The notes under the pieces: generated by a model
The model's database searches: none
Told to the model about the DNA's origin: nothing
What the model saw: only the letters and a program-made list of their open reading frames with translations
Shown: piece after piece, positions 22,280 to 35,100 of the stretch
How the letters are laid out: each line of letters starts with the position of its first letter
Numbering within the stretch: the stretch's first letter is position 1
Position numbers and translations under genes: made by a program
Origin: Coniferiporia sulphurascens
Lineage: Eukaryota > Basidiomycota > Agaricomycetes > Hymenochaetales > Hymenochaetaceae
NCBI GenBank assembly: GCA_002794785.1
Contig: NBBA01000025.1
Coordinates: 124,001-188,000 of the forward strand
Length of the DNA stretch: 64,000 nt
Direction: 5' to 3'

Positions 22280-23042
22280 GGTTCCATCAGCCTGGCCTTT
22301 GCCACCATGGACCTGGACAGTCACCCAACTGACGAAGGACTCGACCTGGACCTCCTATGGGAATACATGCATCGTTACCTCGGACCTCGAACTCAGGACA
22401 TGGACCCGGCCCTTTTGGAGCTTTCAGGTATGCTTCCTCCATTTCCATCAGACTTGTGATTGTCTTTCAGTTTCCTCATTGATTTCCTGAATGGCATCTG
22501 CACCCTCCCTCTTAAAATCTACGCACGTTGTGGTAGACAATGAGGTGCAGTGGTAGAAGATTGGGCGAAGTGGGTTATCAGCGTAAACCGATGTATTTCA
22601 TAGTAGAGACCAGCTCTCCTTATATACATCTACCGTGAGCTACATATACTATAACTATCATAGCTCCTATTTGTATGGCATTATCGTTGCATTATCATTC
22701 ACTTAGTAAGGTGGTAGTTCATATGACCACCTTTATATTTAGTACATTCGTTATATTTATTTAATACTCCCCTTTACAATTCTAATCTACTCCTTTACCT
22801 GCTTTTACTTGCCTTGGCATGGGCATAGAGATATGTATCCCTCCCTCCCTCTTTATTTCTTTAAATAGGGCATGTTAGTACACTAGGCCTTCCTCTGGGA
22901 GGCACACGCCCCGCCCAGTTTTGCATGATGTGTGATGATGGGCGCCTCCGTAGTTATGTAGTTTACAGGCAGCCCCTTTGGGGCTGCAGGTGTATTATGT
23001 AATTCTGTAGGAATAATAAAATAAAATAAAATAAAATAAAAT
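22280..23042 (+). mobile_element. LINE family B 3' end carrying the second 257-bp insert
   Basis: Codes the last ~59 residues of ORF2 (MDLDSHPTDEGLDLDLL to LPPFPSDL, stop 22456-22458), then the 3' UTR interrupted at 22510-22766, then the family B hairpin and an (ATAAA)n tail ending near 23042. Left end is truncated at the A-tail of the preceding fragment. Confidence 0.78.
22510..22766. repeat. 257-bp dispersed insertion, copy 2
   Basis: Same sequence as 13091-13346 with scattered transitions. Perfect 5-bp duplication ctccc (22505-22509 and 22767-22771), which fixes the element ends as TCTTAAAAT and TTTAATA. No coding potential. Confidence 0.8.
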
Positions 23043-23700
23043 GTCAAGAAAGACAAGCGGAAACAGTTGGAGTCCCATATGCTTAAGTGTGTCTTCTTAG
23101 GGTACCCCCCTGATTACAAGGGCTGGCTATTCTGGAACCCAGTTGCTTGCAAGACAGTCATTAGTGATTCGGCTGAATTTGATGAGCGGGTCTTCCCAGG
23201 TAATTCTACTCAGCCGGTGGACCTTTCTGTCCCTACTGGAGTGCCTAGTCACTTCCCTGGTTCTGTGGAGCATAATGATGAGGTGGGAGATGAGCCTGAT
23301 TCAGTGGGAGCTAATCCTCCTGCTCCTGTGCACCCTGCTCCTGCTGGAAATCCTGCAAATACACTGCCGCCTCTGCCCCCAAGTAACCCTTCTTTGCCTC
23401 CTTCTGCACCTATAAAGCGGGAGCAAGCACCTTCCTCTCCTCCACCTCAGCACTATCCTGTTTGGGAACAAAAGCAGTCTAAAGTGGTGTCTTCTCCCTC
23501 TCCCTCTCCAGAGCACTCCCCTAGTCCCATCCCTGGTCCATCTCAGCCTCGTTGGTCAAAGCGGGACTGTAAGAAGCCAGGGAACTGGTGGGTAGTTAAA
23601 ACCAATGAGCCTGCAGCGCCTGCGCCTGCAGCTCAGACATACAGGGATTACAGGGAACCCACTCCTGCTGTTTCCACTGAGTCATCAGATGGTAATGAGC
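23043..23700 (+). pseudogene. Ty1/copia pol fragment (integrase end to linker)
   Basis: Open frame reading KDKRKQLESHMLKCVFLGYP then YKGWLFWNP and VISDSAEFDERVFPG, the usual copia segment at the integrase C-terminus, followed by a proline/serine-rich linker up to the point where reverse transcriptase should begin. Cut on the left by a LINE tail and on the right by a LINE 5' end; no LTR of this element seen. Confidence 0.82.
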
Positions 23701-23843
23701 CATCCCTTCTTGACCTCTTACCACCACCATCTCCCTAGTGTAGGCAGCTCAAACTCCCCCATGGCAGATCGTTTTGGTGGTTGTCCCCTACAACCTACAG
23801 GCCTTTCTACTGCTAGTTCTACAGCATCTGGAGCAGCCAACCC
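23701..23843 (+). mobile_element. LINE 5' end (family B-like) with ORF1 start
   Basis: Begins CATCCCTTCTTGACC, continues CTTACCACCACCATC and GGCAGCTCAAACTCCCCC, parallel to the family A leader, then ATG at 23761 (MADRFGGCPLQPTG). ORF1 is cut after about 28 codons by the tail of a family B LINE on the other strand. Assignment to family B is by difference from family A only. Confidence 0.6.
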
Positions 23844-24387
23844 TTTTTTATTTATTTAATTTATTTATTTATTATTCCTACTGAGCTACGCAATACACCT
23901 GCAGCCCCGAAGGGGCCGCCTGTAAACTACCTAACTACTGAGGCGCCCGTCATTGCTCATTGAGCGAAACTGGGCGGGGTGCGTGCCTCCCAAAGGAGGC
24001 CTCATGTACTTATGCACCCTATTAGGGATGAAATGAGGAGGGGAAGAGAGAGGCATACATATCGTGACTACAAGAAACCGAACCCAGTTAAAATGAGATC
24101 AGGAAAAGAGAGTCCCTTAGAAGTGGAAAGGAGTGGCTGCAAGTGCCATAGAAGAAACCGAGAGGAATCTGAAGGGCAGTCAAGAGTCAGGGGGAAATGG
24201 TGGGAGTGTACCTGCTAGCTCCAAAAGGGTCGGGTCCATGTCCTGAGTCCTGGATCCAAGCAACCTGTGCACGTAGCCCCAGAGGGTGTCCAAGTCTAGG
24301 TCATCATTGGTTGGGAGTCCATCTAATTCCATGGCCGCAAAGGCGAGGTGAATCGCCCCAGCTGTGTGGTTGGACATTCAGTTGAGG

Positions 24388-25462
24388 CAATAAGTCAGGT
24401 TCAGCCATCTGTGCCATGCTTGGCCACACCCGACTCCGGTCATGACGACTGGAATCCCCCACCTGCGCCACAGCCACAGATGCCGAGGAATTCTCTCTCG
24501 CCACGGCCCCGGGCTGGGTGGCATGTCGCCCACCGGCTCAGCTGTGCATCGCATCGGATATCTTCTTTCTGTCCGATTCGCTGACTGCTCTCCACCTTTT
24601 CCGTACCTGGGCCACCGCCCCTGGCGCCCACCTCCTCCACATTTGGAAAGTGGGTGTGGAGACTCTGCTAGACTTGTATCCCCAACTCACTGTTCACTTT
24701 GTATGGTGTCCTGGACACTCGGACATCCCTGGAAACGAATGGGCTGACAGGGAAGCTAAGCTGGCAACCGAGCTCCCTCCATCCGACCTTAAACCCTCCA
24801 TATCCGCACTAAAAGAAACCGCCATCCACACTCTTACGGAACGATGGATGCTCTCATTAGCCCGCCCCCTAGCCTTGACCGCCGACAAATACTTAGCAGT
24901 CCATGGCCTACCCTCACGCCGACCTCGAAAGCTCCTCATGCATTCGGTCAACCACCCACACAGTGAGCTATCCGCAGTTGCTCAGGTCCTCTGCCGTGCC
25001 GGTCCCTATGGGGGATACTGGCTGAGTTTTGACTCAGCCTACCACCGCAGGCATGGCCTGATCTCGCATTGCAGATGGCACAACCACCCCCCCTGGCCCG
25101 CACAGTCGACTGCCCACATCCTCGGTGGCTGCAGCACTTTCCATCCGTGGATACGGCGTGTGTGGCCACCTTGGGACCCTCTCCCAGTCCACCACTCAGA
25201 GTGGGCTGATGAAAACTGCCTCCCAGTTTTGCACCGCTGGCTAAAGCTGATGGGGCATCTTAACCGCCTTTCCGACTGTGCCGCAGGTGCCATCCGGCTG
25301 GCATTTGCTGCGATGGACCTTGATGGCCACCCTACCGACAAAGATATGGACCTGGACCTCCTAAGGGAATACATGCATCATATGCTCGGACCCCGAACTC
25401 GGGACTCAGACCCAGCCCTTTTGGAGCTAACAGGTATGCTCCCCCCCTTTCCATCTGACTAA
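24388..25462 (+). pseudogene. LINE-A ORF2: RNase H and C-terminal domain, nearly intact
   Basis: Only one break, a TGA in RS-stop-RLES near 24443, then 314 residues open to the stop at 25460-25462. RNase H residues AEEFSL, LSDSLTAL, CPGHSDIPGNEWADREAK are all standard. C-terminal domain HCRWHNHPPWPAQ, HILGGCSTFHPWI, HHSEWADENC, DKDMDLDLL. This is one of the best preserved stretches of the domain. Confidence 0.85.
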
Positions 25463-25839
25463 CGCCCACCTTTCGAATTCCCCATGATATGTCTCGGCCG
25501 GTGCTCTCGCCCCCCCTTTCCACTTCATTTTATTTTATTTTATTTTATTATTCCTGCAGTATTACATAATTACAAGCTGCCCCCCCAAAGGGGGGGCCCT
25601 AACTACGTAACAACAGAGGCACCTGTCATTGCGCAACACACAAAACTGGGCGGGGGCCCTGCTCCCCAAGGGGAGCCAGAGTGGGAAGGGCCCCTATTAA
25701 TGAGATAGCAGAAGGAGGGAGGAATATGTATCACTACGGCCAAACCAAACAGACAACTCAGGCAAAGGGGGTAGCTTAGAATTGGAAAGGGGGGGCGAGA
25801 GTGCCGGCTGGGACATATGTGGGAGAGTCCGAAAGGCAG

Positions 25840-28800
25840 TCACAGATCAGCGGAAAGGGGAGGAAGCGCACCTGAGAGCTCCAAGAGAGCCGGGTCCGGG
25901 TCCTGGGTACGGGTTCCAAGCATACGACTCATGTAGTCCCAAAGGAGGTCCAAGTCCATATCTTCGTCGGTCGGGTGCCCCTCGAGTTCCATCATGGCCA
26001 TGGCCAGGTGAATGGAGGTGGAGGTGCAGTTGGAGATGCAGTTCAGGTGCCCTGTCAGCTTAAGCCAGTGGCGCAGAACCTGGAGATGGTTTTCATCAGC
26101 CCATTCGGCATGGTGGGTCGGAAGTGGGTCATGGGGGGCCAGACCTTGCAGATCCAGGGGCGAAAAGTGCGACATCCACCCAAGATGTGGGCGGTCGACT
26201 GGGCTGGCCAGGGGGGGTGGTTGTGCCATCGGCAGTGTGAGATCAGGCCATGCCTGTGTTGGTAGGCTGAGTCGAAGCTCAGCCAGTAACCCCTGTAGGG
26301 ACCGGCATGGCAGAGAACCTGGGCGACTGCGGAGAGCTCCTGGCGGGGGTGGTTGACCGATTGCGTCATGAGCTTTTGGGAACGTCGGGAAGGGACGCCG
26401 CTGATAGCCAGATATTTATTGGCTGTCGAGGCGAGGGGGCAGGCAAGAGAAAGGGCCCATCGCTCCATGAGGGTGTTGACGGCAGTCTCTTTCAGTGCAG
26501 AGGTGGAGGGTGCGAGGGTAGATGGGGGGAGATTCATTGCAAACTTCACCTTGTGGTCTGCCCATTCATTCCCCAGGATGTCAGAGTGACCCGGACACCA
26601 GACGAAGTGAACGGAAAGATCCAGGTAAGAGTCCAAGAGAGTCTGGACCCCTGCCTTCCATTGGTGGAGGAGATGCACGCCTGAAATTGGCGCCCAGGTT
26701 CAGATCAGGTGGAGTGCCGTCAGCGAATCTGACAAGAAGAATATGTCGGATGTGACTGGCAGATGCTCCCGGAGATGGTGTGCGGCCCAGCTGGGAGCAG
26801 AGGTGAGGGAGAAAATTTCTGCGTCCATGGCTGTAGCACAGGTGGGGGAGGCAAGCCGGCGGGACTTGAGGCGGGTAAGGCCTTCCATGGTGCAGACTGC
26901 TGACCCAGACTTTGAGCCGATGTGGGAGCCATCGGTGAAAACCTGAAGGTGGGGGAGGGTGCTCAGGGAGCGAGTGGCACCCACAAATTCCTTGCAGGTA
27001 TCTTCGCTGACCGGGGTGATTGGAGTGGCGAATGAGACTCGACCATTTGTAAATGCCAGAGGATCCGTCCATGGGGGATGAGTGTATGCAGGAACCGGTT
27101 GTACCCGAGGGACCCAGGCCTGCAGAGAAGTGGAAAAGGGACGGTTAGTTACTGATTTATTATATTGTTTTCTACTGACGGAGTGCGGGGTGCGCCAGAG
27201 GCGCAGAGAATGGAGAGTCTTAGCATATTCAAAATAATAAGAGAGAGGGGGAAGGGAACAAAGAAAATTTGTTGAGAAAGGGGAGGTGCCTTTGTAGATG
27301 CCCAGAATCCATCTACAAGCCGTGTTTTGCACTGCCTGTAGGCGGCTTACTAATGTCTTTTAGCGATGGCCATGGTACCACACCGGAGCACCCCATGTGA
27401 GAACGGAGCGGACGCAGGCGGTGTACAGTCAACGAAGGAGGAGGGCCGAGATTCTGCGTTCTGTGTTGCCGAAAATGCGGAGGGCGGCAAGGGTGGAGAG
27501 GCCCTTGGAGCGCATGCGCTCTACGTGGGCCTTGAAGGTGAGGGTGGGATCCCACCAAATTCCCAGCCAGCGGAGCGGGATAGAGGGTCGGATTAATGTG
27601 GTTGGGGTGACCCATACCCCAGCTGTGTCCCAGTCAGTATAGGTGGCTGATCGGCGTCAGGGTGGGTGGAAGTGTTGGCATTCCGTTTTGGCAGCTTCGA
27701 TGTTGAGACTGATGGCGCTGAAGTGGGCATTGAGTTGATGGTAGGCATTGGACAATTGCTGGCAGTTGGATGCCACGCTGGGTCCTACGCATACTAGGAG
27801 GTGGTCGTCCATGTACGCGAGGGTGGTGGTGCCGGTTTGTTGAAATTTCCAGAGGACCATGCCCACAAATATGGTCGAGAGGATCGGGGAGACCGGTGAC
27901 CCTTGGGGGGTGCCGAGATCGGGTTTCTGGGTGGTTGGGAGGGTGGTGCCATCAAAAGCAATAGCTACCTGCCGATCCGTCATGAAGGACAAACACCAGT
28001 TCGCCATGTCTGGCGGGCACTGGAGGTCCAGCAATTGCTGGTGAAGGAGTTGGGGGTTTACCGAGTCGAAGAAACCTTGTATGTTGACTGTGAGGACTGA
28101 ACATATGTGGCCCTTGGCATGGGCTCGTTCCACAATCTGAAGGAGGTGTTGGGTGGCGTCGTAGACAGAATGTCCTTGACACCCCCCATATTGGTTAGGT
28201 GGCAGCCAATTTCTCGTGTTAGCGAGGAACTGGAGCTGGTTAGCAATAATCTTTTCGAGGAGTTTCCCTAGGGTCTCTTCGAGGGAGATGGGTCGGTAAG
28301 AGCATGGTGAGAAGGGGTCCTTTTTGTTTGGCTTCTGGAGCATGACCACTTTTGCTGACCGCCAGCACTTAGGGTGGTGCCCCATGCGCAGGCAGTCGTT
28401 GAAAAGGGCGAGAAACTCCTCTGGGTAAGCGTCTACTGCCCATTTTAAGGGGCGGTATCCGATCCCTGAGAGGCCCAGAGCCGACAAGTTGGAGGTGTCG
28501 GCCAGTGCCCCTGTAAGCTCCGTGAGGAGGATGGGTGGGGCAGCTGGTTGGGGGGGGGGTGGTGTGGTGTCGGCCGCTTGTAGGGGTGGCGGGGGCGAGA
28601 AGAAAGTGGTGCGGAAGAGCTCACCTTTCTCGTCATCGGACTGGGTGAAGGTGCCATCCCGCTTTCTGAGCGAGGGGATAGGTGTAGGGTGGTTGCCAAG
28701 GCCATGTTTGGCCCAGCCCCAAATGTTGGAGGCGTCTGCCTGGTCTGCTTGCTCAGCGTAAAAGTTTTGCTTTGCTGCTCGGATGCCCTGCTTAAAGGCG

Positions 28801-29845
28801 CAGCAGGCAGCTGACTGTTGGAGGGGGGTGGGAGCCATTGAAATTGCCCGTAGGAGTGTTTTGCATGTCAGGGTCCACCAGGGGACCTCGGTTTTGGATG
28901 GCTTGGTGATTCGGGTGAAAGGGGTGAGGGCTGCAATCATTGAGTCGACCATGGCCTGCACTTTGATGTCTAGGGTGAGGGTGTTGTCCGCCTGTTGTAT
29001 GAAGGCAGTTTCTAGTAGTGGGAAGGCGATGTCGGTCCACTCCTCCTTGTCAGCTGGTGTTAGCCGGCGGGTTTTGACGGTCGGAGGTGGGGGCCGAGTC
29101 GGCAGCGACCAGTGTAATATGGTGTGGTCGGATAAAGCGGAGGTGGTTGAGGTGCACGAATCTAGAATAGAGTCAGGGTTGATCATGGGAGGGGACCAGA
29201 TCATGTCAATTGGGCACCATCGCCAATTGTCAATGGGCTGTGAGTCCGAGTCTGGGAGGTGGGCTGGTGCAAGGCTGTGCTCCCGGAAGAAGTCATCAAG
29301 AGGTTGCACTCTCAAATCCTCCTGCCGGGTGGTGGGTAGTTCGGACCATGAGTGGTGGTGACAGTTAAAGTCGCCTGCCACCAGGAGAGTGGAGGCCAAC
29401 GCCAGTGGGTTGCAAAGAGAAACGACTCACCGGGATAGAGGGGGGTGGCAGTGGTGCAGTCCAGGGCATGCATTCCATAGTAGTTGCAGAGGCAGATCGT
29501 CCACTGGGAATGGATTTTGATGGTGAGGACGTCGGTGCCGGAGGATGCGGCGCTGAAGACCGACCAGGCGGTTGGTGGAATGGTCCGGGATACATACGTG
29601 ATGACCCATGGCCTGGTGGCTGGGGGAAGAATGGCTATGTAGCCGGGGAGGGACGGGATGTTGAGAACCGGCGTGCCGGCTGGGTCAGTGAGTGAGGGCT
29701 GGAGGCCTATTTGGTACCAGGGCGGTTCCTGAATCAAAATGATGGTGGGTAGGGATGGGTCAGTGGTGAGGATCAGGATAAGGGAATGGACCACGGCTAG
29801 AGAGTGGGCGGCATTCCACTGAAGAATAGAGATGTCTTTATTCAT
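25840..29845 (-). pseudogene. LINE-A2 ORF2: APE endonuclease, RT, RNase H, C-terminal domain
   Basis: About 1330 codons. Starts MNKDISILQWN at 29845. Endonuclease: ILIQEPPW, YGMHALD, LLVAGDFNCHHHSW, CPIDMIW and SDHTILHW. RT: SYRPISLEETLGKLLEK, NQYGGCQGHSVYD, GFFDSVNP, LGTPQGSPVSPIL and AYMDDHLLVCVG. RNase H: FTDGSHIGSKSGSA, DAEIFSL, LSDSLTAL, CPGHSDILGNEWAD. Breaks: frameshift near 29405, TGA at 27657-27659, TAA near 27361 (CAA in paralogues), TGA at 26700-26702, and a 1-nt shift near 26150. Between 29399 and 27657, 580 residues are open. Final stop 25840-25842. Confidence 0.88.
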
Positions 29846-31858
29846 TGATCCTCCATGGTTTCATCGTCGGTTCCTTCGATGGCCTCAAGGATCTGGCGGA
29901 ATCGCCGTTTCTTGGGGCATTGAGGGAGGGTGGTGGGGTGGTCGCCTTTGCAGTTCGTGCAGTAGCGGGGGTGGGGGCACTGGTCGCCCTCGATGGCTTC
30001 GGTTGTGCAGGATGCACACGACTTATGGTGGTTGTGGGAGAGATGACCCCCTCCACAGTCAGCGCAGCATGGCTGGGCTCGGCACCCTTTCGTCCCATGG
30101 CCTAGGCCCTGGCAGTGTTCACACTGAGTGAGGCTGGGGCGGTAGGGAGGGACGGAGAGGGAGAGGGAGGCGCCGAACAGCCAAACTCATGGGTGCTTGA
30201 GGAGCTGTGCATGAATTGATCCGTCGGGGTCAGAGAAGGAGAAAGTCACGGGGCACTTCTGAAGGGTCAGGAGGTGGTCCTCGGTGGTGGCGAAGTGGGG
30301 GTCAACAACAAAGTCGAGGGTGTGGAGTGATGGATTATTCCGTATTTCGGCCGTCAGGGCCTTCGGGGAGATGGTGTGTCCGTTCTGGCCAAATAGATAG
30401 TCCATGCACAGCACCATGGAGATGTGGAGGGCGGACCGGGGGCGGACACGGACTGGGGTGAGGGTGAATCAGGCGGAGATTTGATTGGCCATCGCGGATA
30501 AACACCTGTCACGCATATGGGCCACAAACGCCACAGAGTGTCGATCAATGATCGTGTCTGTGGCAGGAGAGGCAGAGGCTGGGTGCTTGGCAAATGAGGT
30601 CACTAGGTTTCCCTTCACATTGAAGGAGGATGCGAGAACCGTGACCTGGTCAGCAGTGGGAAGGGAGGAGAAGAACTCACAGGCAGTGGCGGTGAGGCGC
30701 ATGGTGGGGAGTTGCAGCTCTGTCTTTGGGATGACGGCAGGGATTAGGACCAGAGTTGGGTCCTTGGCATATACCAGGGGGGAGGTGGAACCTGGCATTG
30801 CTTTTTCTTCTTTTTGTGGGTCACTGTCATGAAGACTGTGCCCGATGTTGGTGCAACTGGGTTGGGGTTGGAGGTGGTGGGTGGGGCTGGTGTGGCCGCC
30901 ACTTGGGCATAGGAGTTTGTCAGTGCCGCAGTAGTAGTGGGCTGGGCGGTGGTGGTGGTGGTGGCCTGGGCCTTCTGGGCCTGTGGGGCATGTGGTGCGG
31001 GCCAGTTGACAAGTGTGGATACTTGCCGGGAGATGGAGGCCACTTCTGTGGAGAGCTGTTTAACAATGTTGGTCAGCGCAGCCACATCAGGTGACATGTT
31101 AGTGGTTCTGGGGGTCCTGGTTGGGGCAGAGGGTTGTGGGGCGGTGGTCGGGGTCCGTTGTTGGGGGCGAGCTGGGGCGAAGGGCGCTGGTAGGGAGGCT
31201 TCCGCCTCCCCCCTAGCGATGTTGTAGGCCATCTCAATGTTGTGTGAGACGATGTATTGGGGGTCCTTCTTGTCCCTCAAAACGCCGGTGATGGTCTGTT
31301 GGACATTCCATAGGAGGTCGCCCACAAACTTGGCTGCTGCTTGGTTGATCTCTGCGGGATTGTAGTGGTGGGTCTTCCTGTTGAAGTCCTCTAGCACTCT
31401 GGATATGGCGTACATGAATCCTGATGTGTGCGGTTCGAACTGGGCTCGAGGGCGGGGTCGGGGGGTGTGTGGGGAGAGGTTTTCGGATGAGTGCTTGTTG
31501 GTGAGCAGCGGTGAGGGAGTGTGCAGGTTCTCGAGGATATCTTCCATCTCGCCTTGCTCGTTGGAGCTGGCAGGGGGCGGCTGACGTGCTCAAACGTGTG
31601 GGTGAATTCCGTGTTCGAGACTCCGATGACGGGGGATGGGGCGAGATGGAGTGCATCTGGGGATGACACCAGGAGGCCTGGGTCGATTTGGGCGGGGGTG
31701 GGGGTCGTACCGCGCAAAGTGGTGGCAACATTGCCAGCAGCCACCCAGTTGGCGGCAGCTCTGGCGGCCCTGTCAGCATCGGCGCTGGCCAAAGAGGGAG
31801 GTGGGAGGGGTGGTCGAGTCAAATGTAGAGCATTCCTGTATCCACTGGGGTTCGACAT
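29842..31858 (-). pseudogene. LINE-A2 ORF1 (gag-like with cysteine knuckles)
   Basis: Starts MSNPSGYRNALHLTR at 31858. Contains the FVGDLLWNVQQ helix region, a proline/threonine-rich linker in place of the polyglutamine of family A, the HKKKKKQ patch, YAKDPTLVLIPAV, and C-terminal knuckles CEHCQGLGHGTKGC, CADCGGGH and CTNCKGDH. Two frameshifts (near 31540 and near 30790), TGA at 30469-30471 and TGA near 30184 (HP-stop-VWLFG; R in paralogues). The stop at 29842-29844 overlaps the ORF2 start as ATGA. Confidence 0.85.
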
Positions 31859-32177
31859 GGGGGAGTTTTAGCTGCCCGCACTAGTTGATGGTGGTGGTTA
31901 CTGGTCGCCCTTTCCACTTCTAAGCTTCTTTCCTTAACCTGCCATCACCAGCTTGGTTTGTTCATAATGATATGTATCCCTCCCTCTCAGTCTGTGTCCT
32001 ACTAAATAGGGGCTCTTCACACTTTGGCACCCCTCGGGGAGCAGAGCCCCGCCCAGTTTTGTGCGATGCACAATGACGGGTGCCTCCGTTGTTATGTAGT
32101 TAGGGCCCCCCCTTTGGGGGGGCAGCTTGTAATTATGTAATACTGCAGGAATAATAATTTAAAAAAAAAAAAAAAAA

Positions 32178-35100
32178 CATTCAGTTGAGGTGGCCTGTCA
32201 GGCATAGCCAGTGCCTTAAGACCAGGAGGTGGTTTTCATCCACCCATTCAGTATGGTGGACTGGGAGGGGGTCGCTCTTTGGCCAGACACGTCTTATCCA
32301 GGGCTGGAAAGTTTTGCATCCACCTAGGATATGGGAGGTTGACTGTGCCAGCCAGGGTGGGTGGTTGTGCCACCTGCAATGGGAGATCAGGCCATGTCTG
32401 TGCCAGTAGGTTGAGTCGAAGCTCAGCCAGTAGCCCCCATAGGGACCAGCATGACAGAGGACCTGCGCCACAGCAGTGAGCTCAGAGCGGGGGTGGTCAG
32501 TCGAGACGGTGAGGATCTTCCATGGTCGACGAGTTGGGGGGCCTGTGACTGCCAAGTATTTGTCGGCTGTAGAGGCTAGGGGGCAGGCCAGCTGGAGGGA
32601 CCACCGCTCGCTTAGAGTGCGAGTTGCGACTTCCTTCAGTGCGGAGATAGAGGGGGCAAGGGTCGACAGGGGAAGCTCAGTAGCTAACTTCGCCTCGGAG
32701 TCCGCCCATTCGTTTCCAGTGATGGTCTCATGGCCCGGGCACCACTGGAAGTGAATGGTCAGGTTCGGAAAGGAGTCAAGAAGGGTCTTGACCCCTGCCT
32801 TCCAGAGAGGGAGGAGTTGTGCCCCTGAGGCTGAGGGCCATGTGCGAAAGAGGCCTATCGCTGTCAGAGAGTCAGAGAGGAAATAGATCTCCTGGATGTC
32901 CGGCAATAGATGTTGGAGTCAGTGTGTGGCCCAGCCAGGAGCAGTCGCCAGTGAGAAAATTTCGGTGTCTGTTGCTGTTGCACATGTGGGAGAGGTGAGG
33001 TGAAGGGAGGTGATGTGGCGGTCACCCTTCATGCCGCAGATGGCGGATCCTGAGGCATTACCGATGCGAGAACCATCTGTAAACACCTGCAGGGAGGAAT
33101 TGGTACAGAGAGCCTGGGCTTGGGTGACATAGTGCTCACACACTTCTGCTGAAACTGGCTGTCTGGGGGCTGAGAAGACGATTCGGCCTTGACCAAAGGC
33201 AAGGGGGTCTGTCCAGGGGGGGTGCGTGTACACTGGGATCCATTGGACTCAGGGGACACAGACCTGCAACGAAAGGGAAAAAGGCGTGTTAGCATTGGGA
33301 TTAAACTTTTTCTGTCCAACATGGTGGGGGGTGCGCCATAGGTGCAGGGCATGAGTGGTCTTTAAATATTCGAAATAAGCGAAGAAAGGGGGGGTGGAAC
33401 AAAGAAAATTTGTGGAATGTGGAGACATGCCCTTGTAGACACCCAAAATCCAGTGGCGAGCTGTGTTCTGCACTGCCTGTAGTCAGTTGACTAGGGTTTT
33501 CTGTCGACGTCCATGGTACCACACTGGTGCGCCCCATGCTAGGATGGTGCGCATGCAGGCAGTATAGAGTTGGTGAAGGTGGATAGCTGAAAGGCCCCTC
33601 TCGGTGTTGCCAAGAATGCGAAGGGCAGCCAGAGTTGAGAGCCCCTTGGAGCGCATACACTTGACATGGGGTTTTAAAGTGAGGCCTGCATCCCACCAGA
33701 TCCCCAGCCATCGCAGGGGGTTGGTGGGTCGGACCAGGGTGTTGGCATCGATTTGTATCCCGGCGGTGTCCCAGCAGTGGTAGCCGGTTCATCGCCTGGG
33801 TGGATGGAAGTGGAGGGCCTCCGTCTTTGCCGGTTTGATGTTGAGACCGATTTGGCGAAAGATGAGGTTGAGTTGTTGGTATGCATTTGCTAGGGACTGG
33901 CAGTTAGCTGTTACTGATGTGCCTATGCACACAATGAGGTGATCATCGACATAAGCTAGTAATTGTGAGCCATGCTGTTGAAAGTGCCGCATTACAATAC
34001 CTGCAAAAATCATTGATAGAATGGGTGACACTGGCGAGCCTTGTGGGGTGCCGAGGTCGGGTTTTGGTGCTGTCGGTAGGGTTGTGCCATCGAATGAGAT
34101 GGCCACTTCCCTATTTGTCATGAAGGAGAGACACCAAGACACCATGTCTGTTGGGCATCCCATCTCCAATAGCTGATGGTGGAGTCATCTTGGGTGCACT
34201 GAGTTGAAAAAGCCCTGAATGTCCACCGCAAGGATGGAGCAAACAAGGCCCTTCGCATGGGCACCTTCGACAATCTGTAAGAGGTGCTGGGCGGTGTCAT
34301 AGACCAAGTGGCCCTGACGTCCCCCATATTGGTTAGGTGGCAGCCAGTTTCATTGGTTAGCAAGGTACTGGAGCCTGTTAGCGATCATTTTTTCAAGTAA
34401 CTTGCCCAAGGTTTCCTCAAGGGTTATGGGGTGATAGGAGTGGGGGGAGAATGGATCCTTCTTGTTCAGCTTCTAGAGCATTACGACTTTTGCCATCCAC
34501 CAGCAGGCTGGGTGGTGTCCCAGTCGCAGGCAGTTGTTGAAAAGCGCAAGTGTCTCGTCCAGGTAAGCATCGACCACCCATTTGAGGGGGCAATACCCAA
34601 TCCCTGATGGGCCTGAAGCCAACAAGTTGGAAGTATCGGCCAGTGCGCCTGTGAGCTCAGAGTAGAGTAGTGGCGGCGCAGCTAGGGTAGGGGGAGGCAG
34701 GGGGCCAAGGCCCATAGCCAGGAGTGGGGGGGGCAGTGGGAAGAATGTAGATCTGAAAAGCTCACCTTTCTCTTTGTTGGTCTGGGTGAAGGTGCCATCC
34801 GCTCGTTTAAGTGAGGGGACTTGGGTTGGTCGGGCGCTAAGGCCACATTTGGCCCATGACCAGATGTTAGAGGGGTCGGCCTCTGACACCTGTTCCGAGT
34901 AGTACATTCGCTTCACAGTTCGCACTCCTCGTTTGAAGGAGCGTCTTGCTGCTGCTTTTGCGGTGGGTGTTTGGGCACTGTGAATCGCATTCAGTAGGTC
35001 CTGGCAGTTGGATGACCACCAGGGGACTGCTGTTTTCGATGGGGACCGGATTGTGGTGAAGGGTTGTAGTGCATCTATCATGGCTTTGAGGATGGCACTG

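Larger units (their letters stand above)
25527..31907 (-). mobile_element. almost full-length LINE, subfamily A2, 6.4 kb
   Basis: Runs from an (ATTTT)n-type tail at 25527 to the leader GACCAGTAACCACC at 31907, lacking only about 8-10 nt of the CATCCTTCTTG terminus seen in other copies. Bounded by a 13-bp duplication. Contains a ~48-nt leader, ORF1 (31858 to 29842), ORF2 (29845 to 25840) and a ~310-nt 3' UTR of family A type. It gives the reference size for the whole family. Confidence 0.9.
24388..32177 (+). mobile_element. 5'-truncated LINE-A hosting a full-length A2 LINE
   Basis: Pieces 24388-25526 and 31908-32177. Starts in RNase H (NKSGSAICAM) and ends in the A-tail at 32160-32177. The A2 LINE sits in its 3' UTR with duplication ccctttccacttc (25514-25526 and 31908-31920). 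Confidence 0.88.
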
